Source: Arthrobacter sp. V1I7 (GTDB lineage: Bacteria > Actinomycetota > Actinomycetes > Actinomycetales > Micrococcaceae). From it: a DNA stretch of 64,000 nt. This document shows, piece after piece, positions 6,881 through 16,388 of this stretch (the stretch's first letter is position 1; the number at the start of each line of letters is the position of its first letter). A program made the translations under genes and the position numbers. The stretch lies in NCBI RefSeq assembly GCF_030817015.1, contig NZ_JAUSYS010000001.1:1178001-1242000 (forward strand), in the 5' to 3' direction. The notes beneath the pieces are model-generated. The model did not search any database and had not been told where the DNA came from. It saw only the letters and a program-made list of their open reading frames with translations.

Positions 6881-8263
6881 TTACGCCCTTTGCATCCCGG
6901 GCGGCACCTGGGCCGGTTGCGCAGCGCCGGCTACGGCGACGGGCCTCATCGGGCTGCCGAGCTGAACCGTGAGGCCGAACAAGGCGTCCAAGGCTGCGGC
7001 GTATTCGTCCTGACGGCCCTCGGTGGCCAGTTCCCGGGCGCGGACCGCGGGGAGATAGAGCAGACGCCGGACCAGGCGCCGCAGGGCAAAATTCACCTCG
7101 TCCGCTGAGGCGCCGCAGCCGTGTTGTTTGCTGACGCGCTCCATTTCGAGGTCGAGGACCCGGTGGATGTGCCGGCGCAGCGCGACGACGGCGGCGTCGA
7201 CGACCCGGCTCGCCTCCTGTTCCTCGAAGCGCAGCGCGGCCTGCCGGACCAAAGCGCGGGCGAGGCGAAGCACCTCGGCGTCCGCCGGGGGAGCCGCATG
7301 CTGTACCGATTCCAGCGTAATGAGTTCAATGCCTGGCAGCTCCGCCACCCGCGGATCGAAATCATGACTGGGGGCGAGATCGATGATGGTGAGCGGACGG
7401 GCCGTGTCCGCCCTCCAACGCAGCAGCGAGGCGGAATCGATGCGCGTCCCTGTGCCGCTGCAGCCGATGACGAGGTCCGCACGGGCCACGGCCGATGGCA
7501 GCTGCAGGGCCGAAAGGGCGGTCCCTCCCCGGGCAGCGACAAAGGCATCCGCGCGGCCGGATTGGGAAAAAACGGAGATGGCGGAACACTGCCGGCCCCT
7601 GAGAATCTCCGCGATACAGGCGGCGTAGGCTCCGGTCCCGAAGAGGACCACGGACACATCGGCCGGGCCCGGCTGACCGGATCCGGCGGCAAGGTCCAGG
7701 GCCACGGACGCTATGGACCTGCTGGCACTGCGGAGCGAAGTCTGGGCCCCCACGTCCTTGGCCGTGCGGGAGGCCGCCTGGAACAGCCGGCCCAGACGCC
7801 CGCTGACGGTACCCGCAGCCTGGGCATCGGCGAAGGACCGCCGGACCTGGCCGGCGACTTCGCGCTCACCCACGACAACCGAATCCAGGCCGGCTGCAAC
7901 GGCGAAGAGATGCTCCGTGGCCGACGGACCCTGGACGTGCTCGAAGAGGGAGTCGAGCCGGGAACCGGGCAGGCCGGTGCAGAAGGAGAGAGTGACCAGC
8001 ACTTCGGCGCGGGCGGTGTCCGCATATGCCGACGACGGGACCTCGCAGTAGATTTCGAAACGGTTGCAGGTGGACAGGACCACGGACCCGGAAATGGCGG
8101 CGCTGCTGGCCAGGAGGTGCGGAGCGAGCTCGGCGGAAGCGGCGTGCAGCCGGGCCGCGGATTCGATGTCCAGGTCACGGTACTTCGCGACGAGCACCAG
8201 CAGAGCGGGGCAGTCCGCGGAGTTCCGGAGTTCGGGATCCACGGGTAGAAACGTTTCAGGCAC
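6881..8263 (-). CDS. hemA: Glutamyl-tRNA reductase
   Basis: HemA reduces glutamyl-tRNA to glutamate-1-semialdehyde with NADPH, the first committed step of the C5 haem pathway. The 460-residue protein has the catalytic segment LSTCNRFEIY with Cys66, the signature VVVGEREVAGQVRRSF, an NADPH-binding domain (VVLFGTGAYAA) and a C-terminal helical dimerisation domain. I chose the GTG at 8263 because it has the strong ribosome-binding site GGGAGGAG; the open frame reaches far upstream without such a site. The gene stands alone here, without other haem genes next to it. Confidence 0.92.
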   Translation of the reverse strand: MPETFLPVDPELRNSADCPALLVLVAKYRDLDIESAARLHAASAELAPHLLASSAAISGSVVLSTCNRFEIYCEVPSSAYADTARAEVLVTLSFCTGLPGSRLDSLFEHVQGPSATEHLFAVAAGLDSVVVGEREVAGQVRRSFADAQAAGTVSGRLGRLFQAASRTAKDVGAQTSLRSASRSIASVALDLAAGSGQPGPADVSVVLFGTGAYAACIAEILRGRQCSAISVFSQSGRADAFVAARGGTALSALQLPSAVARADLVIGCSGTGTRIDSASLLRWRADTARPLTIIDLAPSHDFDPRVAELPGIELITLESVQHAAPPADAEVLRLARALVRQAALRFEEQEASRVVDAAVVALRRHIHRVLDLEMERVSKQHGCGASADEVNFALRRLVRRLLYLPAVRARELATEGRQDEYAAALDALFGLTVQLGSPMRPVAVAGAAQPAQVPPGMQRA

Positions 8264-8392
8264 GGTTGCTCTCCTCCCAACAGATGCCCCCACTATCTGC
8301 AGTCCGGCGGTGAGTCCGCCGCCGTGGACAGCGTCATACAGGAGGCTTGGGGATTCCTTGAGGAGCCGGGCCAGCCGGGGAGCCCGGCCAGG

Positions 8393-8436
8393 AAAACAAC
8401 GACGGCGGCTGCCCCGCCCTGGGAGCATCCGCCGTC
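8393..8436 (-). terminator. Likely terminator of hisN
   Basis: On the minus strand GACGGCGG and CCGCCGTC (8 bp) enclose a 20-nt loop and are followed by GTTGTTTT. It lies 16 nt after the hisN stop codon. Confidence 0.55.
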
Positions 8437-8451
8437 GGCCGGGGGTTCGGC

Positions 8452-9264
8452 TTACAGCAGGTCGTCGAGGCCCGGGTTGAGCCGCTTGAGGACCTCCGAG
8501 TGCAGGATGGAGTTGGTCGCCAGGGCGTTGCCGCCGAAGGGCCCGTCCTCGCCCTCGAGGGAGGTGAAGCGGCCGCCGGCTTCCGTGACGATCGGGACCA
8601 GGGCTGCCATGTCGTACAGGTTCAGTTCCGGCTCGCAGGCGATGTCGACGGCGCCCTCCGCCACCAGGCAGTAGGACCAGAAGTCGCCGTAGGCGCGCGT
8701 GCGCCAGACTTCCTCGGTCAGGCCGATGAACTCGTCGAGGTTCCCGCGTTCCTTCCAGCCGCCCAGGCTCGAGTAGGACAGCGAGGCGTCCGAGAGCTCG
8801 GAGATGTTGGAGACTTTCAGCCGGGTCGCGGAAGCGAGCGAACGCCCGGTGTAGGCGCCCGCACCCTTGGCCGCCCACCAGCGCTTGCCCAGCGCCGGGG
8901 CGCTGACGACGCCGACGACCGGCTCGCCCTCGTCCACGAGGGCGATCAGGGTGGCCCAGACCGGGACACCCCGGACGAAGTTCTTGGTCCCGTCGATCGG
9001 GTCGATGATCCAGCGCCGGGAGCCGTGGCCGGAGCTGCCGAATTCCTCGCCGAGGACGGCATCGCGCGGCCGGGAGCGGGACAGCTGGCCGCGGATGGCT
9101 TCCTCGGCGGACTTGTCGGCATCGGTGACCGGGGTCAGGTCGGGCTTCGTTTCAATCCGAAGGTCGAGCGCCTTGAAGCGGCTCATGGTCTGGGAATCTA
9201 CGGAATCTGCCAGTACATGGGCAAGGCGCAGGTCATCGTTATAGCTCGAAGCGGGTTGGCTCAT
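8452..9264 (-). CDS. hisN: Histidinol-phosphatase, inositol monophosphatase family
   Basis: This 270-residue enzyme belongs to the Mg2+-dependent inositol monophosphatase superfamily. Metal-binding motifs are visible: GEEFG near residue 71, [15 protein letters not shown] near 84-98, and a C-terminal [19 protein letters not shown]. Actinobacteria use this type, HisN, for histidinol phosphate in histidine synthesis, and the length and motifs fit; a general inositol phosphatase cannot be fully excluded. A -10 element TAGCTT (9276-9271) lies 6 nt before the ATG and there is no ribosome-binding site, so the transcript is probably leaderless. Confidence 0.85.
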   Translation of the reverse strand: MSQPASSYNDDLRLAHVLADSVDSQTMSRFKALDLRIETKPDLTPVTDADKSAEEAIRGQLSRSRPRDAVLGEEFGSSGHGSRRWIIDPIDGTKNFVRGVPVWATLIALVDEGEPVVGVVSAPALGKRWWAAKGAGAYTGRSLASATRLKVSNISELSDASLSYSSLGGWKERGNLDEFIGLTEEVWRTRAYGDFWSYCLVAEGAVDIACEPELNLYDMAALVPIVTEAGGRFTSLEGEDGPFGGNALATNSILHSEVLKRLNPGLDDLL

Positions 9265-9320
9265 GGTTCCAAGCTACCGCCAAAGCGGGCGGCCCGCCGG
9301 GAGGCCACGTTCCCGGAGGC

Positions 9321-10436
9321 TCAGGAAACGGTGCCGAGTTCCTTGACGTCCTGCGCTTCCATCCGCGGGTCCGTGCCCAGCAGGCGGCGCAGGGAGGCGA
9401 GCCGGGCCGGGCCGGACGGTCCCGCATGGCCTGCCGTCACCCAGGCGTCCACGCCGCAGTTGACGGCGCTGGCGTCATGCTTGCAGCCCCGCTCACAGGC
9501 GTCGGTGCCGGGCTCGAGGTCCGGGAAGGACCGCAGGATCCGGTCCGGATCCACATGCGCCAGGCCGAAGGAGCGGATACCGGGAGTGTCGATGATCCAG
9601 CTGCCGGCCGGCGCCTCGTTGACCTTAAGCGCCAGTGCCGAGGAGGAGGTGTGCCGGCCCCGGCCGGTCACCGCGTTGACGCCGCCGGTGGCGCGCTCGG
9701 CACCGGTGAGGGCGTTGACCATGGTGGACTTGCCGACGCCGGAGTGGCCGAGCATGACCGTCACCTTGCCGTCGAGGTGGCCGCGCAGCTGCGACACCGC
9801 GTCCTTGTCCAGCCGGGCGGACAGCCCGTCGTCCGAGCGTGCATCGATGCCGGAGGCGGCCGAATCCGCCGTCTTGCTGATGATGACCGGGAAGTCCAGG
9901 TGCCGGTAGTTGGCGAGCAGCTCGGCGGGATCCTTGACGTCGGCTTTGGTCACCAGCAGCAGCGGGTCGATGCCGGCGTCGTACGCCGCCACGAGGGCAC
10001 GGTCGATGAACCCCGTCCGCGGCTCGGGATTGGCGGCCGCCACCACGATCACGAGCTGGTCGGCGTTGGCGACGACGGCGCGTTCGATCGGGTCGGTGTC
10101 ATCGGCACTGCGCCGCAGCAGCGTCCTGCGGTCCTGGATCTTCACCAGCCGGGCCAGGGTGTCCGGTTCACCGGTGACATCACCCACGAGCGAGACGAAG
10201 TCGCCGGCCACCACGGGGTTGCGGCGCAGCTCCCGGGCCCGGGCCGCGATGATGGTCCGCTCCGATCCGGCGCCCTCGTCAACGATGGCGGTGTAACGGC
10301 CCCGGTCAACGGTGATGATCCGGCCGGTGACGGCGTCGTCATGGCTGGGACGGTCCTTGGTGCGCGGCCGGGTGCCCTTCTTGTTGGGACGGATCCGGAC
10401 GTCCGATTCGTCCCAGGAATCAGTGCTGCGGGCCAC
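9321..10436 (-). CDS. rsgA: Ribosome small subunit-dependent GTPase A
   Basis: RsgA is a circularly permuted GTPase that helps mature the 30S subunit. The 371-residue protein has an N-terminal OB-fold (about residues 35-100), the permuted G motifs in order TKAD (G4), [12 protein letters not shown] (G1) and DTPG (G3), the switch segment [10 protein letters not shown] and a C-terminal zinc-finger region [17 protein letters not shown] chose the GTG at 10436, preceded by GAGAAGGAC, which overlaps the end of aroA by 17 nt. This overlap indicates translational coupling in one operon. Confidence 0.93.
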   Translation of the reverse strand: MARSTDSWDESDVRIRPNKKGTRPRTKDRPSHDDAVTGRIITVDRGRYTAIVDEGAGSERTIIAARARELRRNPVVAGDFVSLVGDVTGEPDTLARLVKIQDRRTLLRRSADDTDPIERAVVANADQLVIVVAAANPEPRTGFIDRALVAAYDAGIDPLLLVTKADVKDPAELLANYRHLDFPVIISKTADSAASGIDARSDDGLSARLDKDAVSQLRGHLDGKVTVMLGHSGVGKSTMVNALTGAERATGGVNAVTGRGRHTSSSALALKVNEAPAGSWIIDTPGIRSFGLAHVDPDRILRSFPDLEPGTDACERGCKHDASAVNCGVDAWVTAGHAGPSGPARLASLRRLLGTDPRMEAQDVKELGTVS

Positions 10437-11862
10437 GGGCGGCGTCCTTCTCCTGGGCGCCGGGCACTGCGGGGTCCGCCGGGCCCGCCTCGTCGGCGCT
10501 GCCCTGGGCGAGCATGGCTTCCCAGAGCCGGGGGAAGTCCGGCATGGTCTTGGCCGTGGTGGCGATGTCCTCGACCTCGACGCCGGGTACCGCCAGGCCC
10601 AGGATGGCCCCGGCAGTGGCCATCCGGTGGTCGGCATAGCTGTGGACGACACCGCCGTGCAGCGCGGCCGGGCGGATGATGAGCCCGTCGCCGGTTTCCT
10701 CGGCGTCCCCGCCGAGGCGGTTGATCTCGGCCACGAGCGCAGCCAGCCGGTCCGTTTCGTGCCCCCGGAGATGGGCAATGCCGCTCAGTCGGGACGGGCC
10801 GCTGGCCAGCGCGCACAGGGCCGCGACGGTCGGCGCGAGTTCGCTGGTTTCATCGAAGTCGCCGCCGGTGATCTCCGGGCCGCCGGTGACGGTCAGCATC
10901 CCGTCCTCCAATGTGACGGCCGCTCCCATGGTGGTCAGGATGCTCCGCCAGAGATCGCCCACCTGGGTGGTTTCGGCCGGCCAGTTGGGGATCCGCACGG
11001 TGCCGCCGGTTGCCAGCGCGGCCGCCAGGAACGGGCCGGCGTTGGAGAGGTCCTGTTCGATCCGGTGGTCGAAGGCACGGATGCTGCCGGGGGAGACAAC
11101 CCAGTGGTTGGGACGGGAGTCATCGACGTTGACTCCGACCGTGCGCAGCACCGCGACCGTCATGTTGATGTGGTCAAGGCTCGGCACGGGCCTGCCGGGG
11201 TGTTCCACGCTCGCGTGTTCAAGGTGGAGGCCCTCCGCGAAACGGGCGCCGGCCAGCAACAGGGCCGAGACGAATTGCGAGGAAGCGCTGGCGTCGATGA
11301 TGAGATGGCCGCCGCGGACGGTGCCCGTGCCGTGGACGGTGAAAGGCAGGGACGACGCCGCACCGCCGTCCGGCGCCCTGACCTCGACGCCCAGGCCGGC
11401 CAGCGCCTCGATGATGGTTCCCATCGGCCGCTTGCGGGCCTGCGGGTCGCCGTCGAACAGCGTCTCACCGCGGCGCAGGGCCGCCACCGGCGGGACGAAG
11501 CGCATCACGGTGCCCGCGAGCCCGCAGTCAATGCTGGACGCGGACGCCGGCGCATCCAGGCCGATCGGTGTGATTTCCAGGTCCGGGCCAAAGATGCCGT
11601 CGCCGGGAACCTCGGTAATGGTGGCGCCGAGCTGGCGGAGCGCCTCGATCATCAGCGCCGAGTCACGGGAATGCAACGGAGCCCGCAGGCGCGAGGGGCC
11701 GTCCGCGAGGGCAGCGAGCACCAGGTACCTGTTGGTCAGGGACTTGGACCCAGGAACGGTGACTGTCGCGTCGACGGGCCGTCCGGCATGCGGAGCCCGC
11801 CAGTGCGGTGCCCCGCCGGCCGGGATGGGGTGGGCAGCTGCTGTGGGGGTGGCGCCTGTCAT
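10420..11862 (-). CDS. aroA: 3-phosphoshikimate 1-carboxyvinyltransferase (EPSP synthase)
   Basis: AroA joins phosphoenolpyruvate to shikimate-3-phosphate, the sixth step of the shikimate pathway and the target of glyphosate. The 480-residue protein shows the two inside-out alpha/beta domains of the family, with the substrate motif PGSKSLTNR near residue 38, [24 protein letters not shown] and the C-terminal [16 protein letters not shown]. It has a slightly long N-terminus and an Ala/Asp-rich C-terminal tail of about 25 residues. It starts 7 nt from the DoxX gene stop and overlaps rsgA. Confidence 0.95.
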   Translation of the reverse strand: MTGATPTAAAHPIPAGGAPHWRAPHAGRPVDATVTVPGSKSLTNRYLVLAALADGPSRLRAPLHSRDSALMIEALRQLGATITEVPGDGIFGPDLEITPIGLDAPASASSIDCGLAGTVMRFVPPVAALRRGETLFDGDPQARKRPMGTIIEALAGLGVEVRAPDGGAASSLPFTVHGTGTVRGGHLIIDASASSQFVSALLLAGARFAEGLHLEHASVEHPGRPVPSLDHINMTVAVLRTVGVNVDDSRPNHWVVSPGSIRAFDHRIEQDLSNAGPFLAAALATGGTVRIPNWPAETTQVGDLWRSILTTMGAAVTLEDGMLTVTGGPEITGGDFDETSELAPTVAALCALASGPSRLSGIAHLRGHETDRLAALVAEINRLGGDAEETGDGLIIRPAALHGGVVHSYADHRMATAGAILGLAVPGVEVEDIATTAKTMPDFPRLWEAMLAQGSADEAGPADPAVPGAQEKDAARGPQH

Positions 11863-11869
11863 TGTTTCC

Positions 11870-12418
11870 TTATGCTCCGGCCGTGTGGTCTACGGCCCTG
11901 CGGACGGCTTTGTCGGCCTTCTTCAACTGTTTGCCCGTGGTCTTCTTCACGTCCGAGGCGAGGTGTCCGGCGCTTTTCCTGGCATCGGCTGCGAGGTGCT
12001 CCGCGCGCCAGGCCAGGCCGGGCTTTCCGTTCGTGTCCACGGAGGCGAGCAGGACGCCGCCGGTCAGCGTGACGTTCTTGAGCAGCTGCTTGCGGCGGGA
12101 ATCGCGGCCCTCCTTGGAGGAACCGTCAGCGCTGCGCCACTCGACGTAGCCGTTCAGTGCCGTGATCACGGCCAGCACAGTGGCGGCCAGGCGCGACGCC
12201 TTGCCCAGGGCGAGGCAGACGCCGGCGCCGACCTGGGTGCCGCCGAGAACGCGGGCGAGGACCTTCTCGTCAGTCTGGAAGGGCAGCGACGCAGCCGCGC
12301 CGCGCAGGAGGGGAGACAGTTGTGCCGCAGTGGCATCCGCGTTCTTCAGCTTGTCCATGCCCGCGAGGACGAAACTGGAGGCGAGCATGGGCCGGGCGAG
12401 AAAACGGACAAAGGACAT
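11870..12418 (-). CDS. DoxX family membrane protein
   Basis: This is a 182-residue membrane protein that begins [26 protein letters not shown], the usual DoxX start, with four predicted membrane helices in the first 130 residues. The C-terminal 50 residues form a basic, Ala/Lys-rich cytoplasmic tail ([18 protein letters not shown]). In mycobacteria a DoxX protein joins superoxide dismutase and a thiol oxidase in an oxidoreductase complex, so the position divergent from the thiol-stress sigma gene may matter, but its function here is unproven. The start at 12418 has GGAGGAAATTC just before the ATG. Confidence 0.82.
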   Translation of the reverse strand: MSFVRFLARPMLASSFVLAGMDKLKNADATAAQLSPLLRGAAASLPFQTDEKVLARVLGGTQVGAGVCLALGKASRLAATVLAVITALNGYVEWRSADGSSKEGRDSRRKQLLKNVTLTGGVLLASVDTNGKPGLAWRAEHLAADARKSAGHLASDVKKTTGKQLKKADKAVRRAVDHTAGA

Positions 12419-12487
12419 GAATTTCCTCCTGGATGGACGAACCGCGGAATCGAAGCGGGAGAACCGGTTCCAGTCTTGCACTTTTGC

Positions 12488-12513
12488 GGAATATTTGCCC
12501 GTTGCGAGTGGTT
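12488..12513 (+). promoter_or_regulatory. SigR-type promoter p2 of sigR
   Basis: GGAAT (12488-12492), an 18-nt spacer and GTT (12511-12513) match the SigR/SigH consensus exactly. Transcription would start near 12520, about 300 nt before the main sigR start codon. This would make sigR autoregulated, as is known for its orthologues. Confidence 0.7.
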
Positions 12514-12812
12514 GTGAATGGCAGGTTCCGGGCGCGTCGCGCGGCCGGATTTTGAGTGGGGTCGGGCCTGGAACGACGGGCCGGACCCACAGTCCAGAAC
12601 AGCGGTCGGGCAGCGGTGCAATGAGGGCGGCGCCGTAACGGTGGCGGCTGTGCCGCGGCACGATGAAGGCACGGAAGGCGGAAATGTGTTGCTCGTGAAG
12701 GAAAGCGTAAAGCTGGGGACCGGGCCCGGTAATCCCTGGCTCAAGCAGAAGCCTGTTCGCGGGGTCGAGTCCCTGGGCGGCGCAGTTTCGGGTGCCCCGC
12801 GTACGGTGACAG

Positions 12813-12818
12813 TAGACT
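12813..12818 (+). promoter_or_regulatory. Housekeeping-type -10 (p1) of sigR
   Basis: TAGACT lies 8 nt before the sigR ATG, so a transcript from it would start within a few bases of the start codon. No convincing -35 is visible, which is common in these bacteria. Confidence 0.5.
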
Positions 12819-12826
12819 TGAAGGCA

Positions 12827-13591
12827 ATGAGTTCCATGGATCCGGCCGTTGCGGCCACGCACGAGGTTGCCGGAAACGACACCACGCCCAATACGACACC
12901 CGTAGCCAGCCCGGTTGGCGCGTCTCCCGACCCTGCCCGGGAGATGATCGTGGACGGGCAACCGCTGGACACCGCCACGGAAACCGGAGAAGAGCGCCGG
13001 GTCCGGTTCGAACGTGATGCCATGCAGTATGTGGACCAGCTCTATTCCGCCGCCATGCGGATGGCCCGCAACCCGGCCGACGCCGAGGACCTGGTCCAGG
13101 AGGCCTACACCAAGGCGTTCTCGGCCTTCCACCAGTACAAGCCGGGCACCAACCTGAAGGCATGGCTGTACCGCATCCTCACCAACACCTACATCAACCT
13201 GTACCGCAAGCGGCAACGTGAGCCACTGCAGTCGAATTCGGACACGATCGAGGACTGGCAACTGGCCCGGGCCGGGTCGCACACCTCCTCGGGCTTGCGG
13301 TCGGCCGAGGCGGAGGCCCTGGACCATCTGCCGGACTCGGACGTGAAGCGTGCCCTGCAGGCGATCCCGGAAGAGTTCCGGCTGGCCGTCTACTTCGCCG
13401 ACGTCGAGGGCTTCGCGTACAAGGAAATTTCAGACATCATGAACACCCCGATCGGGACCGTCATGTCCCGGCTGCACCGCGGCCGGAAGATGCTGCGCGA
13501 CATGCTCGCCGACTATGCGGCCGAGCGGGGATTCAAGGCCGTCGAACCCACAGCAACGGCCGGAAGCAACAAACAGGAGAACAGGAAATGA
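12827..13591 (+). CDS. sigR: RNA polymerase sigma factor SigR/SigH, thiol-oxidative stress
   Basis: This group 4 (ECF) sigma factor directs genes for thiol redox control and protein quality. From the ATG at 12827 it has 254 residues: a disordered N-terminus of about 60, region 2 ([31 protein letters not shown] in two halves, with the core-binding DLVQEAY motif), a linker, and region 4 ([22 protein letters not shown] and [14 protein letters not shown]). The frame is open upstream, and a longer form starting at GTG 12686 is possible. The anti-sigma gene overlaps its stop codon by 4 nt. Confidence 0.92.
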   Translation: MSSMDPAVAATHEVAGNDTTPNTTPVASPVGASPDPAREMIVDGQPLDTATETGEERRVRFERDAMQYVDQLYSAAMRMARNPADAEDLVQEAYTKAFSAFHQYKPGTNLKAWLYRILTNTYINLYRKRQREPLQSNSDTIEDWQLARAGSHTSSGLRSAEAEALDHLPDSDVKRALQAIPEEFRLAVYFADVEGFAYKEISDIMNTPIGTVMSRLHRGRKMLRDMLADYAAERGFKAVEPTATAGSNKQENRK

Positions 13592-13848
13592 GCGACTGCC
13601 AGGGACTGGGCGACTGCGACGACGCCCGGATGCAACGTATCTACGAGTATCTCGATGGGGCGCTCACGCACGATGACATCGCAGAGATCAAGGACCACCT
13701 GGAGGGCTGCCCGGAGTGCTTCGAGCAGTACGACCTCGAATGTGTCATCCGTGTGATGGTGAAGCGTTCGTGCACGGAGGCTGCCCCCGAGAACCTGAAG
13801 AACGCAATTCTCGACCGGATCCACGCCAGCAACCCGGTAGAAGCCTGA
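13588..13848 (+). CDS. rsrA: Zinc-binding anti-sigma factor, RsrA type
   Basis: RsrA binds SigR under reducing conditions and releases it when its zinc-linked cysteines form disulfides. The 86-residue protein has the ZAS motif HLEGCPEC (His-x3-Cys-x2-Cys) around residues 36-43, plus further cysteines at the N-terminus ([11 protein letters not shown]) and in [13 protein letters not shown]. Its ATG overlaps the sigR stop codon (ATGA), so the two proteins should be made in fixed ratio. The small size and Cys spacing fit the mycothiol-system anti-sigma-R family. Confidence 0.92.
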   Translation: MSDCQGLGDCDDARMQRIYEYLDGALTHDDIAEIKDHLEGCPECFEQYDLECVIRVMVKRSCTEAAPENLKNAILDRIHASNPVEA

Positions 13849-13862
13849 CCAGTTGATCCCAT

Positions 13863-13912
13863 AAAGCGAATGACCCCGGATTCCGTGAGGACTCCGGGGT
13901 CATTCGCTTTAA
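13863..13912. terminator. Bidirectional terminator after rsrA
   Basis: A perfect 18-bp stem (13863-13880 with 13893-13910) with a 12-nt loop has A and T tracts at its two ends. It separates rsrA from the convergent bL37 gene. Confidence 0.9.
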
Positions 13913-13933
13913 AGCTGTAATCCAAGCTTTTGC

Positions 13934-14008
13934 TTAGGCGTTGGGGCGCTTACCGTGGTTCGCGCCGCCACGCTTACGGTCACGACGTTTACGTGCACGT
14001 TTGCTCAT
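13934..14008 (-). CDS. Ribosomal protein bL37, 24 residues
   Basis: The minus-strand frame encodes a 24-residue, extremely basic peptide, beginning MSKRARKRRDRKRGG and ending ANHGKRPNA. This matches the small actinobacterial large-subunit protein bL37, seen in mycobacterial ribosome structures. A strong ribosome-binding site AAGGAGG lies 7 nt before the ATG. The gene is monocistronic. It is often missed in annotation because of its length. Confidence 0.88.
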   Translation of the reverse strand: MSKRARKRRDRKRGGANHGKRPNA

Positions 14009-14102
14009 AGCTGGCCTCCTTAATCTTGGTACTCAAAAGAGCTGCCCTCAAGTCTCCCACATCACGGGTTAGGCCGCGAACCGGGCCGGCGATCACTACG
14101 GC

Positions 14103-14726
14103 TCAGCCGTCCAGGGAATTGCGGATGGAGATCCGGGCCTGGTCCAGCACGGTCTTGACCGTCTCCAGCGTCACCGGAGTGATCGGCCGCCCGCTGCCGT
14201 GGCGGCGCAGTTCAATGCGGATGTCGTCGCGGAAGGCCTGGACCAGCATCTCCGCTTCCCGCAGCCGGCGGTCCCCCTCCTGGGAGTAGCGCGGGCCGGT
14301 CGCTGAGCCGGGTGCCGGCGCGGCGGAGCGGGCTGCGGAACGGGCGGCCTCGGCCGTCGCAGCCAGGTCCGCCCGCAGGCCCTGCATGTTGATCCGGATG
14401 TCCTGCCGGAGGTTGTCGGCGAGCCGGCGGACGGAGGCGGAGATGTCGTTTTCGACGCCGGCGAGTTCGTCCCGCCTGCGGTTGAGTTCCACGAGCCCGG
14501 CCGGGGTGATGTTGTAGTTTGTCCTGCGCCCCTCGGACTCGGTGGCGACGAGCCCCTCCTCCTCGAGTTTCCCGAGGCGGGGGTAAATCGTGCCGGCGCT
14601 TGGGGAGTAGGTGCCGCCGAAACGTTCGCTGAGTGCCTTCATGAGTTCGTAGCCGTGCTTGGGGCCGGACTCGAGCAGGGCGAGCAGATACAGCCGCAAG
14701 GCGCCGTGGGCAAAGACCGGAGGCAT
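14103..14726 (-). CDS. PadR family transcriptional regulator
   Basis: The 207-residue protein starts with the PadR winged-helix domain (about residues 8-85): LRLYLLALLESGPKHGYELMKAL, then TYSPSAGTIYPRLGKLEEEGLV and the wing GRRTNYNITPAG. The C-terminal part is helical and Arg/Glu-rich, and probably dimerises. It follows the DUF4097 gene with a 1-nt overlap of stop and start (14726), so the two form an operon. Three near-identical palindromes lie upstream of that operon and are probably its own operators. Confidence 0.88.
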   Translation of the reverse strand: MPPVFAHGALRLYLLALLESGPKHGYELMKALSERFGGTYSPSAGTIYPRLGKLEEEGLVATESEGRRTNYNITPAGLVELNRRRDELAGVENDISASVRRLADNLRQDIRINMQGLRADLAATAEAARSAARSAAPAPGSATGPRYSQEGDRRLREAEMLVQAFRDDIRIELRRHGSGRPITPVTLETVKTVLDQARISIRNSLDG

Positions 14727-15553
14727 CAGCTGGCCTGTTCGGTATCCGCGGCCGGCTGGCCGTGGAAGATCGAGGTCTTCCCGGAGACGGAGTTGGTCCG
14801 GACCAGCATGAGCTGCGTATCCGGCCCGGCGATCGTCTGAACGGAACCGCCGGGCAGCGTGTATTTCTGGTCGTCGATGATGACGGCACCGCTGGCGGAC
14901 TTCGCGACGATGTCGACGCCGACGTCGTGCGGGAGCCGGATGGTGACGTCGCCCGAGACGGAATTGGCACCGAAGTCATGGGTGAAGCCGTGCAGGTCGA
15001 AGCTGAGGTCGCCGCTGACGGTGTTGGCCCGGATGTTGCTGAACTCGCCCGAGGCCGTGACTTCCCCGGAAACGCTCCTGGCCGTCAGGATGCCGTGGTG
15101 GTTGCGGGCGATCACTTCCCCGCTGACGGTGCTGACCGCCAGCTCACCGGAGGTGCCGTCGGCGAGGACGGAGCCGGAGACGGTGCTGAGGCGGCTGTGG
15201 CCGCTGATGCCCGACACCATGCCATCACCGCTGACCGTGCCGGCCTCCACGTCCACGCCGGCGGGCAGGGCGATGCTGATCACGACGGCGTTGCTGCTGC
15301 TGTTGTTGACGGTTCCCATGAGGTTCTTGAACCAGCCCTGGGCGCCGTGCAGCTGGTGCCGGACCTCCAGCCGGCCGTTCACCAGCGAAACGGCGAGCGG
15401 GTCCCCGGAGATTTCGGAGACTTCGACCCGGGCCACGTCCTCCTCATGCGTCACGATGTCGAAGCGTCCCCGGACGATGCCGAGCTTGAGCGAGCGGACG
15501 CCGTCGACGTCGATGACCCGCGGGCCGGTCACGGTCCAGCTGTTCTCTTCCAT
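14726..15553 (-). CDS. DUF4097 beta-strand repeat protein (putative adhesin-like fold)
   Basis: The 275-residue protein is almost entirely made of short beta-strand repeats centred on S-V-S-G (TVSGDGMVSG, TVSGSVLADG, TVSGEVIARN, SVSGEVTASG, TVSGDLSFDL, SVSGDVTIRL and so on), about one per 20 residues. This gives the right-handed beta-solenoid seen in the DUF4097/DUF2154 family. There is no signal peptide or membrane helix, so it is probably cytoplasmic. DUF4097 proteins are commonly coupled to a PadR regulator, as here, and may act as a sensing partner, but no function is established. Confidence 0.85.
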   Translation of the reverse strand: MEENSWTVTGPRVIDVDGVRSLKLGIVRGRFDIVTHEEDVARVEVSEISGDPLAVSLVNGRLEVRHQLHGAQGWFKNLMGTVNNSSSNAVVISIALPAGVDVEAGTVSGDGMVSGISGHSRLSTVSGSVLADGTSGELAVSTVSGEVIARNHHGILTARSVSGEVTASGEFSNIRANTVSGDLSFDLHGFTHDFGANSVSGDVTIRLPHDVGVDIVAKSASGAVIIDDQKYTLPGGSVQTIAGPDTQLMLVRTNSVSGKTSIFHGQPAADTEQAS

Positions 15554-15587
15554 GGTTCCTCCGGAGATAGGCTCTCATCGCACAGTT

Positions 15588-15652
15588 ACGATATATCGTG
15601 ACTGGTGCAGCTCACGCTATATCGCCTTTTTGATGCGGTCAAGATATATCGT
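15588..15652. promoter_or_regulatory. Three operator-like palindromes upstream of the DUF4097-padR operon
   Basis: The sites are ACGATATATCGT (15588-15599, a perfect palindrome), ACGCTATATCGC (15614-15625) and AAGATATATCGT (15641-15652). They are spaced 26 and 27 nt apart, about two and a half helical turns. The site nearest the gene is 35 nt from the DUF4097 start. PadR regulators commonly bind ATAT-centred palindromes in their own promoters, so these are likely autoregulatory sites. Confidence 0.7.
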
Positions 15653-15727
15653 GAACCTGTTCCGGAGGCGTTCGGAGGGCGCCCGCAGGGCGAGGCCGGC
15701 AAGGGGAGCATCGCAGGCCGGTCCTGC

Positions 15728-16327
15728 TTATTCCGGCGCGTCCATGCCCAGCCACTGGAACCAGCCGCGGTGCAGCACGAGCCACGCCATCAGCCCGTAG
15801 CCGGCCTGGCCGGGCGTGCCGCCGTTGGCCGCAAGGTCCTGGCGCCACTGTTCGTGGTTCAGCAGCGGTGAGAAAGTGTCCACGTAGACATGCTTGCGGC
15901 GCGTGGTGACGTCGGCGAACGCCGTGTTGAGATCACCGAGCCGGCGGTTCTGTGCGGGATCGAGCGTGGGCGGCGGTCCGACCACGAAGACCTCGATCTT
16001 GTTCTGCGTGGCCGAGTCCAGGATGTTCGCCAGGTTCAGCCGGCTGCGGGCCGTGGACAGCCCGAACTCAATGTCGCGGCCGGAGAGCCCGATCACGAGG
16101 CGGTTCTCGTGGTGGACGCTGAAGCGGCGGCTGGCCTCCTCGAGCCAGCGCGCGGCCAACCCTTCGGTGCCTTCCTGCGGGCAGGGCAGGGAGTAGCTCT
16201 CCACCGCTGCGCCGTCCTGCGGAGTGCGGGCCAGCACACGGCCCAGCCAGCCCAGCGCGCGGGGATCACCGAGCCCGGCCAGCAGCTCATCGCCAACGGC
16301 TGCGATCCGCAGCTTTCGATCTTCCAC
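15728..16327 (-). CDS. SGNH/GDSL-like hydrolase family protein
   Basis: The 199-residue protein shows the layout of an SGNH hydrolase: an N-terminal beta strand with IAAVGDELLAGLGDP in place of block I (GDS), a middle VIGLSGRDIEFGLS like block III, VFVVGPPPTLD, and a C-terminal YVDTFSPLLNHEQW with a late His. Block I has Asp-Glu where the catalytic Ser is expected (GDS to GDE), so activity is doubtful. I chose the GTG at 16327 because AAGAGG lies upstream. It stands alone between the PadR operators and kgd. Confidence 0.65.
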   Translation of the reverse strand: MEDRKLRIAAVGDELLAGLGDPRALGWLGRVLARTPQDGAAVESYSLPCPQEGTEGLAARWLEEASRRFSVHHENRLVIGLSGRDIEFGLSTARSRLNLANILDSATQNKIEVFVVGPPPTLDPAQNRRLGDLNTAFADVTTRRKHVYVDTFSPLLNHEQWRQDLAANGGTPGQAGYGLMAWLVLHRGWFQWLGMDAPE

Positions 16328-16388
16328 GACTACCTCTTCAGTCCACCGCGTCAATTAAACGGAATCAATTGAACACAGACGATTAAAC

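Larger units (their letters stand above)
12419..12826. other. Intergenic region with sigR promoters and possible upstream coding extension
   Basis: This 408-nt region separates the divergent DoxX and sigR genes. It holds a SigR-type promoter at 12488 and a housekeeping-type -10 at 12813. The sigR frame stays open through most of it, with an in-frame GTG at 12686 preceded by GGAAGG, which would add 47 residues. No other gene is supported here. Confidence 0.7.
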
